From the NCBI GenBank assembly GCA_021793055.1, contig JAJYTL010000088.1, positions 1 through 10,616 on the forward strand: a DNA stretch of 10,616 nt. The letters run 5' to 3'. The position numbers and the translations under genes were made by a program. The first letter of the stretch is position 1. Every line of letters starts with the position of its first letter. Below are positions 1-8,478 of this stretch, piece after piece. The DNA comes from Pseudomonadota bacterium (GTDB lineage Bacteria; Pseudomonadota; Alphaproteobacteria; Ferrovibrionales; Ferrovibrionaceae). The notes under the pieces were generated by a model. That model made no database searches and had not been told where the DNA came from. It was given only the letters and a program-made list of their open reading frames with translations.

Positions 1-847
1 TTCCGATCTGCTTGCGGGCTTCGTAGACGCTTCTGCCCTCGACCAGCGAGTCGGGGCGGGCGAAATAGATGTACTCGAAGACGCAGAAGCGGGGGGGGGT
101 CGGCGGGAAGGGGTGGTGGCTGGTGATGCCCTCGGCATCAATGACGATGATCTCGCCGGGCTCGACGTCGCGGACGAAATCGGCCCCGATGATGTCGAGC
201 GCGCAGGTTTCGGAGGCCAGGATCGGCACGCCCTTGAGCGAGCCGAGCACTAGCGGCCGTACGCCGTAGGGATCGCGCACGCCGATCAACGCGGTTTCGG
301 TCAAGGCGACCAGCGAATAGGCGCCATGAACCTGGCGCAGCGCGTCGACCAGCCGCTCGACGATGCCGTGGCGGGTGCTGGTGGCGATAAGGTGGATGAT
401 CACCTCGGTATCCATGGTGGATTGGAAGATGCAGCCGCGGCCGACGAGGTCGCGGCGCAGCGCATAGGCATTGGTCAGGTTGCCGTTATGGGCGATGGCG
501 AGGCCGCCGCCGACCAGCTCGGCGAAAATCGGCTGAACGTTGCGCAGCACCGTTTCGCCGGTGGTGGAGTAGCGCACATGGCCGATCGCCGAGGCGCCGG
601 GCAGCTTGCTCATCACGGTCTCGGCGCCGAAGATCGGGCCGACATGCCCGACGCCGCGATGACCGTTGAAGTGACGGCCGTCGATGGTGACGATTCCGGC
701 CGCTTCCTGGCCGCGATGCTGCAGGGCGTGCAGGCCGAGGACGGTATGGGCGGCTGCGTCCGGATGGCCGAAAATGCCGAAAATGCCGCATTCTTCATGC
801 AGCTTGTCGTCGGTCAGCGGGTCGGTGGTGAACTGCAGCCCCTTCAT
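1..847 (-). CDS. purF: Amidophosphoribosyltransferase, N-terminal part (3' end outside the window)
   Basis: PurF makes 5-phosphoribosylamine from PRPP and glutamine, the first committed step of de novo purine synthesis, in the cytoplasm. The 282 visible residues are the class II (Ntn) glutamine amidotransferase domain. They start MKGLQF, and a 19-residue propeptide precedes Cys20 in HEECGIFGIFG; in the family this Cys becomes the N-terminal nucleophile after propeptide removal. Other family motifs are LHALQHRGQEAAG, GHVRYSTTG, AHNGNLTN, STMDTEVI and, near the window edge, YFARPDSLVEGRSVYEARKQIG. The phosphoribosyltransferase domain with its PRPP-binding motif lies beyond position 1. The ATG at 847 is the first in-frame start after an upstream stop and has a weak GGGGA just before it. 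The gene follows cvpA by 19 bases, so it is probably the last or a late gene of the dnaB operon. A nine-C run (positions 91-99, in frame) is notable. Identification is very secure. Confidence 0.96.
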   Translation of the reverse strand, partial: MKGLQFTTDPLTDDKLHEECGIFGIFGHPDAAAHTVLGLHALQHRGQEAAGIVTIDGRHFNGHRGVGHVGPIFGAETVMSKLPGASAIGHVRYSTTGETVLRNVQPIFAELVGGGLAIAHNGNLTNAYALRRDLVGRGCIFQSTMDTEVIIHLIATSTRHGIVERLVDALRQVHGAYSLVALTETALIGVRDPYGVRPLVLGSLKGVPILASETCALDIIGADFVRDVEPGEIIVIDAEGITSHHPFPPTPPRFCVFEYIYFARPDSLVEGRSVYEARKQIG

Positions 848-890
848 TGGTCCCCGCTATTCAAGATCAATGGCTCCCGCTATTCAGGAT
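845..890. repeat. 23-bp near-perfect tandem duplication at the cvpA/purF junction
   Basis: Positions 845-867 and 868-890 match at 19 of 23 bases, sharing the core CCCGCTATTCA, and both copies are followed by CAA. On the coding strand the upstream copy encodes the last cvpA codons (LNSGS) and the downstream copy is the cvpA-purF spacer, ending in the purF ATG and providing its GCGGGGA leader. It looks like an old tandem duplication that set the spacing or ribosome binding site of purF. Confidence 0.7.
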
Positions 891-1516
891 CAAATTGTCG
901 AGAGCCCGGCGCTCGGCGCCTTTATAGGCCGGCGGCGCCGCTGCCTTCGACTGGGAAGATGGCTTTAAGTCCGGTATTGTCAAGGCCGATTCGCGGCCGA
1001 AGGTGTCCTTCTGGATGGCCTTGATCCCGGGCAGCATCCGGACCACGAGGACGCCGCCTTCGCGAACCAGCGGCACCAGCTTCGCCTGGCGCACCCAGGC
1101 CGGTTGCTCGGCCGGCGGCACGATGGTGGCGGCGAGAAGATAGGCGACCAGGATCACGACCACGCCGCGCGCGACGCCGAAGAAGAAGCCGAGGATGCGG
1201 TCGACCGAACTGAGGCGACTGCGCTGCACCTTGTCCGAGAGGCTCTGGCTGATCAACGACAGAATGACCAGGGAGATGATGAAGATAGTGACACCGGTGG
1301 CGAGATCGGCGATCAATTCCGAGTGGATATAGCGGCGGGCGAAGGGCGAGAGCGGCTGGAATAGATAAAGCGTGGCGACGATCGCGCCGAGCCACCCCAT
1401 GACCGCCAGAACCTCGCGGACGAAGCCGCGGAAATAGGCGAAGATCGCCGACACCAAGACGATGGCGAGGATCGCGAGATCGAGCGGATTCACCGGCAGC
1501 CAGATCGAGGAGGTGG

Positions 1517-1520
<4 letters not shown>
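867..1520 (-). CDS. cvpA: CvpA family inner-membrane protein
   Basis: A 217-residue membrane protein of the CvpA (colicin V production) family. Four hydrophobic segments are visible, at about residues 13-30, 38-55, 70-92 and 108-131. The family-typical RGFVREV lies after the first and SSVDRILGFFFG before the last. The C-terminal tail of about 65 residues is hydrophilic and ends in a low-complexity Ala/Pro/Arg stretch; it makes the protein longer than the E. coli homologue (about 160 residues). The biochemical role is unclear: cvpA is known for linkage to purF and for effects on envelope stress and colicin V export. Its ATG overlaps the radA stop as ATGA, which suggests translational coupling. 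Its last codons lie in one copy of a 23-bp tandem duplication whose other copy forms the purF leader. Family assignment rests on topology, motifs and position next to purF. Confidence 0.9.
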
Positions 1521-2893
<1,373 letters not shown>

Positions 2894-2917
2894 GTCAGCT
2901 TTCGCTCCCGGCGCCGC

Positions 2918-3694
2918 TCAAGGCCGGCGGACCTGCATCCGGATGGGCCCTTCGGCGCGACCGTGGATGAACTGATCGACGTAGGCGTTGCCGGAGTTTT
3001 CGATCGCCGAGGCCGGCCCCTGCCAGATGATCTTGCCCTCGAAGATCATCGCGATGCGGTCGGCGATCTTGCGCGCCGAGGCCATGTCGTGGGTAATTGA
3101 CAGCGTGGTAACGCCGAGCTTCTTGACCGAGGAAACGATGAGCTCGTTGATGACGTCGCCCATGATCGGGTCGAGCCCGGTGGTCGGCTCGTCGAAGAAG
3201 ATGATTTCGGGTTCTGCGGCGATGGCACGGGCGAGGGCGACGCGCTTTTGCATGCCGCCCGAGAGTTCCGCCGGATTGAGCTCGCCAACATCGGCGCCGA
3301 GGCCGACCTCGGCGAGCTTGGTCAGCGCCACTTCCTTGGCCTTGGGTCGCGGCATGCCCTGCCCATTAATCAACCCGAACGCCACATTCTCCCACACCTT
3401 GAGGCTGTCGAACAGGGCCGAGCCCTGGAACAACATGCCGAATTTGCGCAAGACCCGCTCGCGGGCGTTGCCGCGGATACCGACGACCTCCTCGCCGTCG
3501 ACCAGAATGCTGCCGCGTTCGGGCCGGAGCAGACCGAGAATCGACTTCAGCATCACCGACTTGCCGGTGCCCGAGCCGCCGATGACGACAACCGATTCGC
3601 CGGCGTTGACCGAAAGATCGATGCCATCCAGCACCTTCTTGCTGCCGAATCCCTTGTGCACGTCGCGCAGTTCGATTTTCGGCACGGTGGTCAT
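2918..3694 (-). CDS. mlaF: ABC transporter ATP-binding protein, MlaF-type
   Basis: Cytoplasmic ATPase of a MlaFEDB-type ABC system, which moves phospholipids between the inner and outer membranes to keep outer-membrane asymmetry. The 258 residues hold Walker A GGSGTGKS (39-46), the Q-loop Q90, a signature LSGGMQKR (144-151), Walker B IIFFDE (164-169) and H-loop H202. LSGGMQKRVALARA and DEPTTGLDP are typical of the MlaF/Ttg2A subfamily. The ATG overlaps the stop of the mlaE-like permease gene as ATGA, so the two are very likely coupled and form one complex. No MlaD (MCE), MlaB or MlaC gene is in the window; in many alphaproteobacteria these lie elsewhere. The transported substrate is inferred from the family only. 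Confidence 0.9.
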   Translation of the reverse strand: MTTVPKIELRDVHKGFGSKKVLDGIDLSVNAGESVVVIGGSGTGKSVMLKSILGLLRPERGSILVDGEEVVGIRGNARERVLRKFGMLFQGSALFDSLKVWENVAFGLINGQGMPRPKAKEVALTKLAEVGLGADVGELNPAELSGGMQKRVALARAIAAEPEIIFFDEPTTGLDPIMGDVINELIVSSVKKLGVTTLSITHDMASARKIADRIAMIFEGKIIWQGPASAIENSGNAYVDQFIHGRAEGPIRMQVRRP

Positions 3695-4467
3695 CGGGCG
3701 AAAAAGAGCTTGGTGATGAAATAGTCGGTGGTGAGGATCAGGATCGAGGCGGTGACGACGGCATTGGTTGCGGCGCGGCCGACCCCCTGAGCGCCGCCCT
3801 TGGAGAAGTAGCCCTGATAGGCGCCCATCAGCGCGATGATGAAGCCGAAGACCGCCGCCTTGACCAGGCCCGACACCACGTCCTCGGTATGCAGATAATC
3901 GAAGGTGTTCTGCAGATAGGCGGCGGGGTTGAAGCCCAAGGTCCGGGTGCCGACGAGATAGCCGCCGAAGACGCCGATCACGTCGGCGACGGCGACCAGT
4001 AGCGGCAGCATGGTGACGCCGGCGATGAGCCGCGGCGCCATCAGGTATTTGAACGGGTTGGTCGAGAGGGTGATGAGGGCGTCGATCTGCTCGGTCACCC
4101 GCATGGTACCGATCTCGGCGGCCATGGCGGCGCTGACGCGGCCGGCTACGATCAAGCCGGCCAAGACCGGGCCCAGTTCGCGCGTGATGCCGATGACGAC
4201 GATGGAGGCGACCGCGCTTTCTGCGTTGAAGCGGGAACTTCCGATATATATCTGCAGCGCCAGAACCATGCCGGTGAAGAGCGCGGTCAGCCCCACGACG
4301 GGCAAGGAAAAATAGCCGATCGTCAGCATCTGGCGGCCGATGGCGCGCGGATAGTAGGGCGGCACGAAGGCGTAGCGGATGCCGTTATAGGCGAAGATCG
4401 AGAGCCGGCCCGCCGCGGCCAGGAAATCGAGGAAGATGCGGCCGATCAGAGCGACGGGATTGGTCAT
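3691..4467 (-). CDS. mlaE: ABC transporter permease, MlaE family
   Basis: Integral inner-membrane permease of the MlaE/YrbE family, partner of the ATPase encoded just downstream. With the ATG at 4467 it has 258 residues (MTNPVALIG...). An N-terminal amphipathic stretch is followed by about five hydrophobic segments (near residues 50-72, 86-109, 147-172, 200-225 and 237-255). The family block is RELGPVLAGLIVAGRVSAAM (96-115), followed by AEIGTMRVTEQIDAL (117-131). A TTG nine bases further upstream (4476) could also start the frame. I prefer the ATG because it makes the same ATGA overlap with the preceding alr stop as seen at other junctions of this operon. Neither start has a convincing Shine-Dalgarno site, as expected for coupled translation. 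Confidence 0.9.
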   Translation of the reverse strand: MTNPVALIGRIFLDFLAAAGRLSIFAYNGIRYAFVPPYYPRAIGRQMLTIGYFSLPVVGLTALFTGMVLALQIYIGSSRFNAESAVASIVVIGITRELGPVLAGLIVAGRVSAAMAAEIGTMRVTEQIDALITLSTNPFKYLMAPRLIAGVTMLPLLVAVADVIGVFGGYLVGTRTLGFNPAAYLQNTFDYLHTEDVVSGLVKAAVFGFIIALMGAYQGYFSKGGAQGVGRAATNAVVTASILILTTDYFITKLFFAR

Positions 4468-5630
4468 TCGGTACAACCGAGGTAAATCCGCTCGGGCCGC
4501 CGCCCGAGGCCGGTCAGGATATTGTGGGGAACGGTGTCGACCATGGCGGCGACGCGATCGAGGGCGGCATCGGCGCCGCCGCCGATGACATCGACAAAGG
4601 TTCCGGGCAGGGTCGCGGCCGCCGGCAGCGCGGTAACATCCACTGTCAAGAGGTCCATCGATACCCGTCCCACTACCGGCGCTTTCATCGTGCCGAGATA
4701 GGCGAAACCGCGGTTGCTGAGCGCTCTGGGATAGCCATCGGCGTAACCAATCGAGACCGTGGCGATGCGGGTCGGACCGTGCAAATGATGGGTGGCACCA
4801 TAGCCAACGGTCCGAGGCCTGTCAACGTGGCGGATTTGCAGGATTTTTCCTTGCAGACAGACGACTTCGGCCATCGGATTCGGGTGCCCGGGATGGGGGT
4901 TCGCGCCATAAAGCGCGACGCCTGGGCGGACCATGTCGAAGTGATATTCGGGGCCAAGAAAGATGCCGTGCGAAGCAGCCAGCGAGGCGGCTTTCCGCGG
5001 CAGGGTTGGCAGTAACTGCGGCAGCAGTGCGGCGAAGGCCTGGCGCTGCTCGGGGTTTTTCGCGTGTTCCGGCTCGTCGCCGCAGGCGAGATGGCTCATC
5101 ACCAGCTTGATTTCGAGGCCCGCGACGTCTGCCGCCGTGAGGCCGAGGGCCGCCGCCGGTTCCAGACCGAGCCGGGTCATGCCGGTGTCGATCTGAAGCC
5201 CAACCGGTACCGGGCCGACGCGGCGGCCGAACTGCGCCATGGCCAGGACATCGTCCCGGCGGTGCAGGATCGGGATCAGCCGGGCCTCGGCGGTGCGCGC
5301 CTCGGCGCCCGGCGTGAGGCCATGCAGGAGATAGATTTCTGCCGCAGGCAGGATGCGCCGCAGCGCCAGACCCTCGGCGAGATGGGCGACGAAAAAGGTG
5401 GTGCAGCCGGCGCCGGCGAGGGCGGGGGCGATATTGGCCATGCCGAGGCCATAGGCATCGGCCTTGACGACGGCGGCGCAGGTCGCGGCGCCGGCCTCTT
5501 TTTGCAGGCGCTGCCAATTGGCCGCGACGCGGCCGAGGTCGACGATCAAGCGGCAATCGCCGCCGGCAATGCCGCCTGAGGCCAGCGGCTGGGCGTCGGG
5601 CATGGCGGGGGGATGGGGCGCGGGCGCCAT
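4464..5630 (-). CDS. alr: Alanine racemase
   Basis: PLP-dependent enzyme that interconverts L- and D-alanine and supplies D-Ala for peptidoglycan. The 388-residue product carries the PLP lysine K56 in VVKADAYGLG, DTGMTRLG (148-155), SHLACGDEPEHAKNPEQ (179-195) and RPGVALYG (235-242). The second catalytic base is Y277 in VGYGATHH, followed by IGYADGYPR and VGRVSMDLLTVDV in the C-terminal beta domain. The ATG at 5630 overlaps the dnaB stop by one base (TGATG), a re-initiation arrangement. The open frame continues about 52 codons further upstream inside dnaB, but that stretch is Arg/His-rich shadow sequence, so the longer form is unlikely. A second ATG at 5603 (MPDAQPL) is possible because the first ten residues are Pro/Ala-rich and unconserved. 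Identification is secure. Confidence 0.95.
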   Translation of the reverse strand: MAPAPHPPAMPDAQPLASGGIAGGDCRLIVDLGRVAANWQRLQKEAGAATCAAVVKADAYGLGMANIAPALAGAGCTTFFVAHLAEGLALRRILPAAEIYLLHGLTPGAEARTAEARLIPILHRRDDVLAMAQFGRRVGPVPVGLQIDTGMTRLGLEPAAALGLTAADVAGLEIKLVMSHLACGDEPEHAKNPEQRQAFAALLPQLLPTLPRKAASLAASHGIFLGPEYHFDMVRPGVALYGANPHPGHPNPMAEVVCLQGKILQIRHVDRPRTVGYGATHHLHGPTRIATVSIGYADGYPRALSNRGFAYLGTMKAPVVGRVSMDLLTVDVTALPAAATLPGTFVDVIGGGADAALDRVAAMVDTVPHNILTGLGRRPERIYLGCTE

Positions 5631-7123
5631 CAAAGCGGCGGCGGAAGCCGTTCCTCCGGCATCAGATCGCGAAAGCGGGTGAACTCGGGCTCGAAATAGA
5701 GTTCCACCTTGCCGATGGGGCCGTGGCGCTGCTTGCCGATGATCACCTCGGCGATGTTGTGGATGCTTTCCATCTCCGCCTGCCACTTCGCATGCTCGGG
5801 GGAATCGATCCGCGGCTCCTGGCGGCGCTTATAATATTCCTCTCGGTAGACGAACATCACGACGTCGGAGTCCTGCTCGATGGCGCCCGATTCGCGCAGA
5901 TCCGCGAGCTGCGGCCGCTTGTCGTCGCGCTGCTCGACCGCGCGGCTCAGCTGCGACAGCGCGATGATCGGCACGTCGAGGTCCTTGGCGAGGGCTTTCA
6001 GCGCCTGGGTGATCTCGGAAATCTCCTGCACCCGGTTGTCGCTGGCGCGAAGACTTGACCCCCGCATCAACTGCAGATAGTCGACGACGATCAGCCCGAC
6101 GTCGTGCAGGCGCTTCAAGCGCCGCGCCCGTGTGCGCAAGGCCGAGACGCTGAGGGCGCCGGTGTCGTCGATAAAGAGCGGAATCTTGGACAGGATTTGG
6201 CTCGCCGGCACTAGCTTGCTGGCGAAATCGTCGTCGTCGATCTCGCCCCGGCGGAGCTTGGCCGAGGACAGCTCGGTCTGTTCGGCGAGAATGCGCGTAG
6301 CCAGCTGCTCGGCCGACATTTCGAGACTGAAGAAGCCGACCACGGCGCCTTCCTCGCCCTTGCTGTCGAGGTGACGCTTCGCCGCGTTGAAGGCGAGCAT
6401 GGTGGCGAGCGCGGTCTTTCCCATCGACGGCCGGCCGGCCAAAATGATGAGGTCCGAGCGGTGCAGGCCGCCGAGCTTGCTGTCGAGATCGGCAAGGCCG
6501 GTCGAGACGCCGGAGAGCCCGCCCCGGTGGAAGGCGGCGTCGATCATCTGGATCGACTGGCCGATGGAGGCGCCGAAGGACTGGAAGCCGCCTTCGAACT
6601 GGCCCTTTTCCGCGAGCGCGAAAAGCTGCTGCTCCGAGGCTTCGATCTGCGCGACGGCGCCCTGGTCGACGCGGCTGTCGTAGGCCGTGTTGACCATTTC
6701 CTCGCCGATCTGGATCAACTGCCGGCGCAGCGCCAAATCGTAGATCAGGCGGCCGTAGTCCTCGGCATTGATGATCGCGGTGGCGGCGCCGGCGAGCCGC
6801 GCGAGATAGGCGGCGCCGCCGATCGTGGCGAGCGCCTCGTCGCGCTCGAAATAGGTCTTGAGGGTGACCGGGCTCGCGATCAGCCCCTGCTCGATGAGCT
6901 GCAGCGCGGCTTGATAGATGCGCCCATGCACCGGTTCGGCGAAATGCTCGGCGGCGAGAAACGCGGCGACCTTGGTCGCGGCATCGTTGTTGACCAGTAC
7001 GGCGCCAAGCAGCTCCTGCTCCGCCTCGATATTGTGCGGCGCGATGCGATAACCGGGTTCACCCTCCGGCTCGCCTTGGGGCGCGAGGGTGACAATATCC
7101 TGGGCTGAACTCATGACTGTCAT
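5630..7123 (-). CDS. dnaB: Replicative DNA helicase DnaB
   Basis: Hexameric helicase that unwinds DNA ahead of the replisome. In the 497-residue form, the N-terminal primase-interaction domain begins at APHNIEAEQELLG (28-40). The RecA-like C-terminal domain carries Walker A GRPSMGKT (230-237, catalytic K236), the FFSLEMS motif, Walker B LIVVDYLQLM (D348), IIALSQLSR, the ADLRESGAIEQD segment and KQRHGPIG. No intein or insertion is seen. Start choice is uncertain: ATG at 7123, ATG at 7114 and TTG at 7156 are all in frame, none with a clear Shine-Dalgarno site. I took the first ATG. It is the first gene of the leftward run and overlaps alr by one base. In many alphaproteobacteria rpsF-rpsR-rplI lies directly upstream; here a divergent metabolic operon does instead. 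Confidence 0.96.
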   Translation of the reverse strand: MTVMSSAQDIVTLAPQGEPEGEPGYRIAPHNIEAEQELLGAVLVNNDAATKVAAFLAAEHFAEPVHGRIYQAALQLIEQGLIASPVTLKTYFERDEALATIGGAAYLARLAGAATAIINAEDYGRLIYDLALRRQLIQIGEEMVNTAYDSRVDQGAVAQIEASEQQLFALAEKGQFEGGFQSFGASIGQSIQMIDAAFHRGGLSGVSTGLADLDSKLGGLHRSDLIILAGRPSMGKTALATMLAFNAAKRHLDSKGEEGAVVGFFSLEMSAEQLATRILAEQTELSSAKLRRGEIDDDDFASKLVPASQILSKIPLFIDDTGALSVSALRTRARRLKRLHDVGLIVVDYLQLMRGSSLRASDNRVQEISEITQALKALAKDLDVPIIALSQLSRAVEQRDDKRPQLADLRESGAIEQDSDVVMFVYREEYYKRRQEPRIDSPEHAKWQAEMESIHNIAEVIIGKQRHGPIGKVELYFEPEFTRFRDLMPEERLPPPL

Positions 7124-7159
7124 ATTGCCGCAACCGTCCGCGCGAAGACACTGCAAACT

Positions 7160-7213
7160 GATATCGCTGTCGGGGGATATCGGGGATAAGTGCGAAGATC
7201 AAGCGGAGATAAG
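7160..7213. repeat. Short direct repeats (GATATCG x2, CGGRGATAAG x2) upstream of dnaB
   Basis: GATATCG occurs at 7160-7166 and 7176-7182, 16 bases apart. CGGGGATAAG at 7181-7190 and CGGAGATAAG at 7204-7213 are 23 bases apart and match at 9 of 10 positions. On the dnaB strand the second pair reads TTATCCCCG and TTATCTCCG, only loosely like a DnaA box. The cluster lies 37-90 bases upstream of the assumed dnaB start, where regulator sites would be expected. The repeats are plain in the sequence; their function is inference. Confidence 0.45.
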
Positions 7214-7387
7214 GCGGTTTTCGTTCCTCGCCATGCCGGCGCCCGGTGGCGCCACGGCGGAGCCCGAATGGGCATTGGCGAGTCGCGTCGCCCGTCTCGG
7301 CGCCCCGATGTTGTGCAGGCGGCGCCGGGTTTGGGCCTTGCTGGGCTTCTTCCGCCTGTCTACCATCCCCTCACCATCGACGGCGGG

Positions 7388-7401
7388 CAGGCTTAAGCCT
7401 G
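7388..7401. promoter_or_regulatory. Perfect 14-bp palindrome, candidate operator
   Basis: CAGGCTTAAGCCTG is identical to its own reverse complement over 14 bases. It sits 61 bases upstream of the ATG of the rightward operon. A perfect palindrome of this length is expected only rarely in about 340 bases, so it may bind a dimeric repressor or activator of the operon. As RNA it could form only a five-pair stem with a UUAA loop and no U tract, so a terminator is unlikely. No regulator gene lies in the window. Confidence 0.4.
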
Positions 7402-7450
7402 ACGCACAGAAGACGAGTGGAAAAGCGGTAGGAAGCGCGGTTTTTGTCTC

Positions 7451-7458
7451 AGGAGGGG
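7451..7458 (+). promoter_or_regulatory. Strong Shine-Dalgarno site deciding the hydroxyacid dehydrogenase start
   Basis: AGGAGGGG lies five to seven bases before the ATG at 7462. It fixes that ATG as the start rather than the in-frame TTG at 7444, which lies upstream of this site. It is one of the best ribosome binding sites in the window, fitting the first gene of a separately expressed operon. Confidence 0.8.
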
Positions 7459-7461
7459 TTG

Positions 7462-8478
7462 ATGCGCATCTTGTTTCCCGATGCCCGGTTCACCGACGGG
7501 CCGGATATCGAGCAGGCTGTGGCCGGGGCCGACGTCGAGCTTGATATTCGCCTGTTGGAAAAGGTTGACGATATCTTGCCGGCGGATTGGGCCAAGGCGG
7601 ATGCCATCGTTGTCTACAACACGATGCTGATCACCGAGCGAGCAGCCGAGCTCGCGCGCAATTGCCGCATTGTGGTGCGGGCCGGGGTTGGCTTCGACAA
7701 GATCGATCTCGCCGCCTTCGGCCATCGCGGCATTCCGGTGTCGAACACGCCGGACTACGGCACCAGCGAGGTCGCCGACCATGCCATCGCCATGATGCTG
7801 ACCCTGGCGCGCGGCGTCGTGACCTATGATTCGGCGCTGCGCGCCGATCCGATCGGCAATTGGCGGTTTGCCATCGCGCCTGCGGTGCGGCGCTTGCGCG
7901 GCGCGGTTTTCGGGGTTGTCGGGCTTGGGCGTATCGGCACCGCGGCGGCGTTGCGCGCCCGCGCCTTCGGCATGGACGTGGTGTTCTTCGATCCCCATCT
8001 GCCGAACGGGACCGAGCTCGCCTTAGGCTTTCGCCGGGTGCGGAGCCTCAAGGATCTTCTCGGCCAGGCCGATGCCGTGAGCCTGCATGCGCCGCTGACG
8101 GCGGCAACCCACGGCTTGATCGACAGCGCGGCGGTCGCCGCGATGAAGCCCGGCTTGATCCTGATCAACACCGCGCGCGGCCCGATTTGCGATCTCGGCG
8201 CCATCCATGACGGCATCAAGAGCGGCAGGATCGCGGCCGCCGGCCTCGACGTCCTGCCCGACGAACCGCCCGATGTCGGCCATCCCCTGATCCGCGCCTG
8301 GCGGGACGAGGAACCGTGGGTTCAGGGTCGCCTCATCCTGTCGCCCCATGCCGCGTTCTATAGCGCGGCTTCCTTCGAGGACATGCGCCGCAAGGCGATG
8401 GAGACGGCGATGCTCTATTTGCGCGAGGGCACGCTGCAGAATTGCGTCAACGAAGCTTGGCTGAAGGAGAAGAAGTGA
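7462..8478 (+). CDS. D-2-hydroxyacid dehydrogenase, CtBP-like
   Basis: NAD(P)-dependent dehydrogenase of the D-isomer-specific 2-hydroxyacid family, 338 residues, cytoplasmic. It should interconvert a 2-hydroxy acid and its 2-oxo acid. The nucleotide-binding motif is VVGLGRIG (G154, G156, G159). The catalytic set is R239 in NTARG, E268 in LDVLPDEP and H296 in LSPHAAFYS. The N-terminal half carries VVRAGVGFDKIDL and the TSEVADHAIAMML stretch. Near the C-terminus, LQNCVN (NCVN at 327-330) resembles the RNCVN of eukaryotic CtBP proteins, so it belongs to the CtBP-like branch rather than being a clear SerA. No ACT or other regulatory domain is present, which argues against the serine-pathway enzyme. 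The stop overlaps the next gene's start by one base (TGATG), so both are co-translated. The substrate is unknown; formate, phosphite, glyoxylate and phosphoglycerate enzymes share this fold. Confidence 0.88.
   Translation: MRILFPDARFTDGPDIEQAVAGADVELDIRLLEKVDDILPADWAKADAIVVYNTMLITERAAELARNCRIVVRAGVGFDKIDLAAFGHRGIPVSNTPDYGTSEVADHAIAMMLTLARGVVTYDSALRADPIGNWRFAIAPAVRRLRGAVFGVVGLGRIGTAAALRARAFGMDVVFFDPHLPNGTELALGFRRVRSLKDLLGQADAVSLHAPLTAATHGLIDSAAVAAMKPGLILINTARGPICDLGAIHDGIKSGRIAAAGLDVLPDEPPDVGHPLIRAWRDEEPWVQGRLILSPHAAFYSAASFEDMRRKAMETAMLYLREGTLQNCVNEAWLKEKK

Larger units (their letters stand above)
7124..7461. other. Divergent intergenic region between dnaB and the metabolic operon
   Basis: About 340 bases without a convincing gene. 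Open frames of 60-150 codons cross it but show no recognisable domain, are Arg/Pro/Gly-rich, and lack good start sites. It must hold promoters for both directions. Visible structure: repeated GATATCG and CGGRGATAAG elements at 7160-7213 near dnaB, a GC-rich imperfect hairpin at 7235-7258, a perfect 14-bp palindrome at 7388-7401, and a Shine-Dalgarno site at 7451. A weak promoter for dnaB may be TTGATC-N17-TATCCC (minus strand, 7174-7202), and one for the rightward operon may be TTGCTG-N17-TACCAT (7338-7366). Both match the consensus poorly and remain guesses. Confidence 0.6.

Noticed and set aside
326..1024. A 232-codon plus-strand open frame across purF and cvpA
   Set aside because: It lies antisense to conserved PurF motifs and the CvpA tail, with no domain of its own.
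5631..5786. A longer N-terminus for alanine racemase reaching into dnaB
   Set aside because: The extra 52 residues are Arg/His-rich, read a shifted frame of conserved dnaB sequence, and the TGATG overlap at 5630 gives a natural start.
7182..7190. DnaA box-like TTATCCCCG on the minus strand
   Set aside because: Two mismatches to TTATCCACA, and the second copy (TTATCTCCG) has three; too weak to call DnaA sites or an origin.
7235..7258. GC-rich hairpin as a terminator or riboswitch
   Set aside because: A six-pair GGCGCC stem with a four-base loop and an imperfect extension, but no U tract and no conserved riboswitch core that I recognise.
7089..7544. Open frames of up to 151 codons crossing the dnaB/dehydrogenase spacer
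   Set aside because: They overlap real genes at one or both ends, show no family likeness and have no ribosome binding site.
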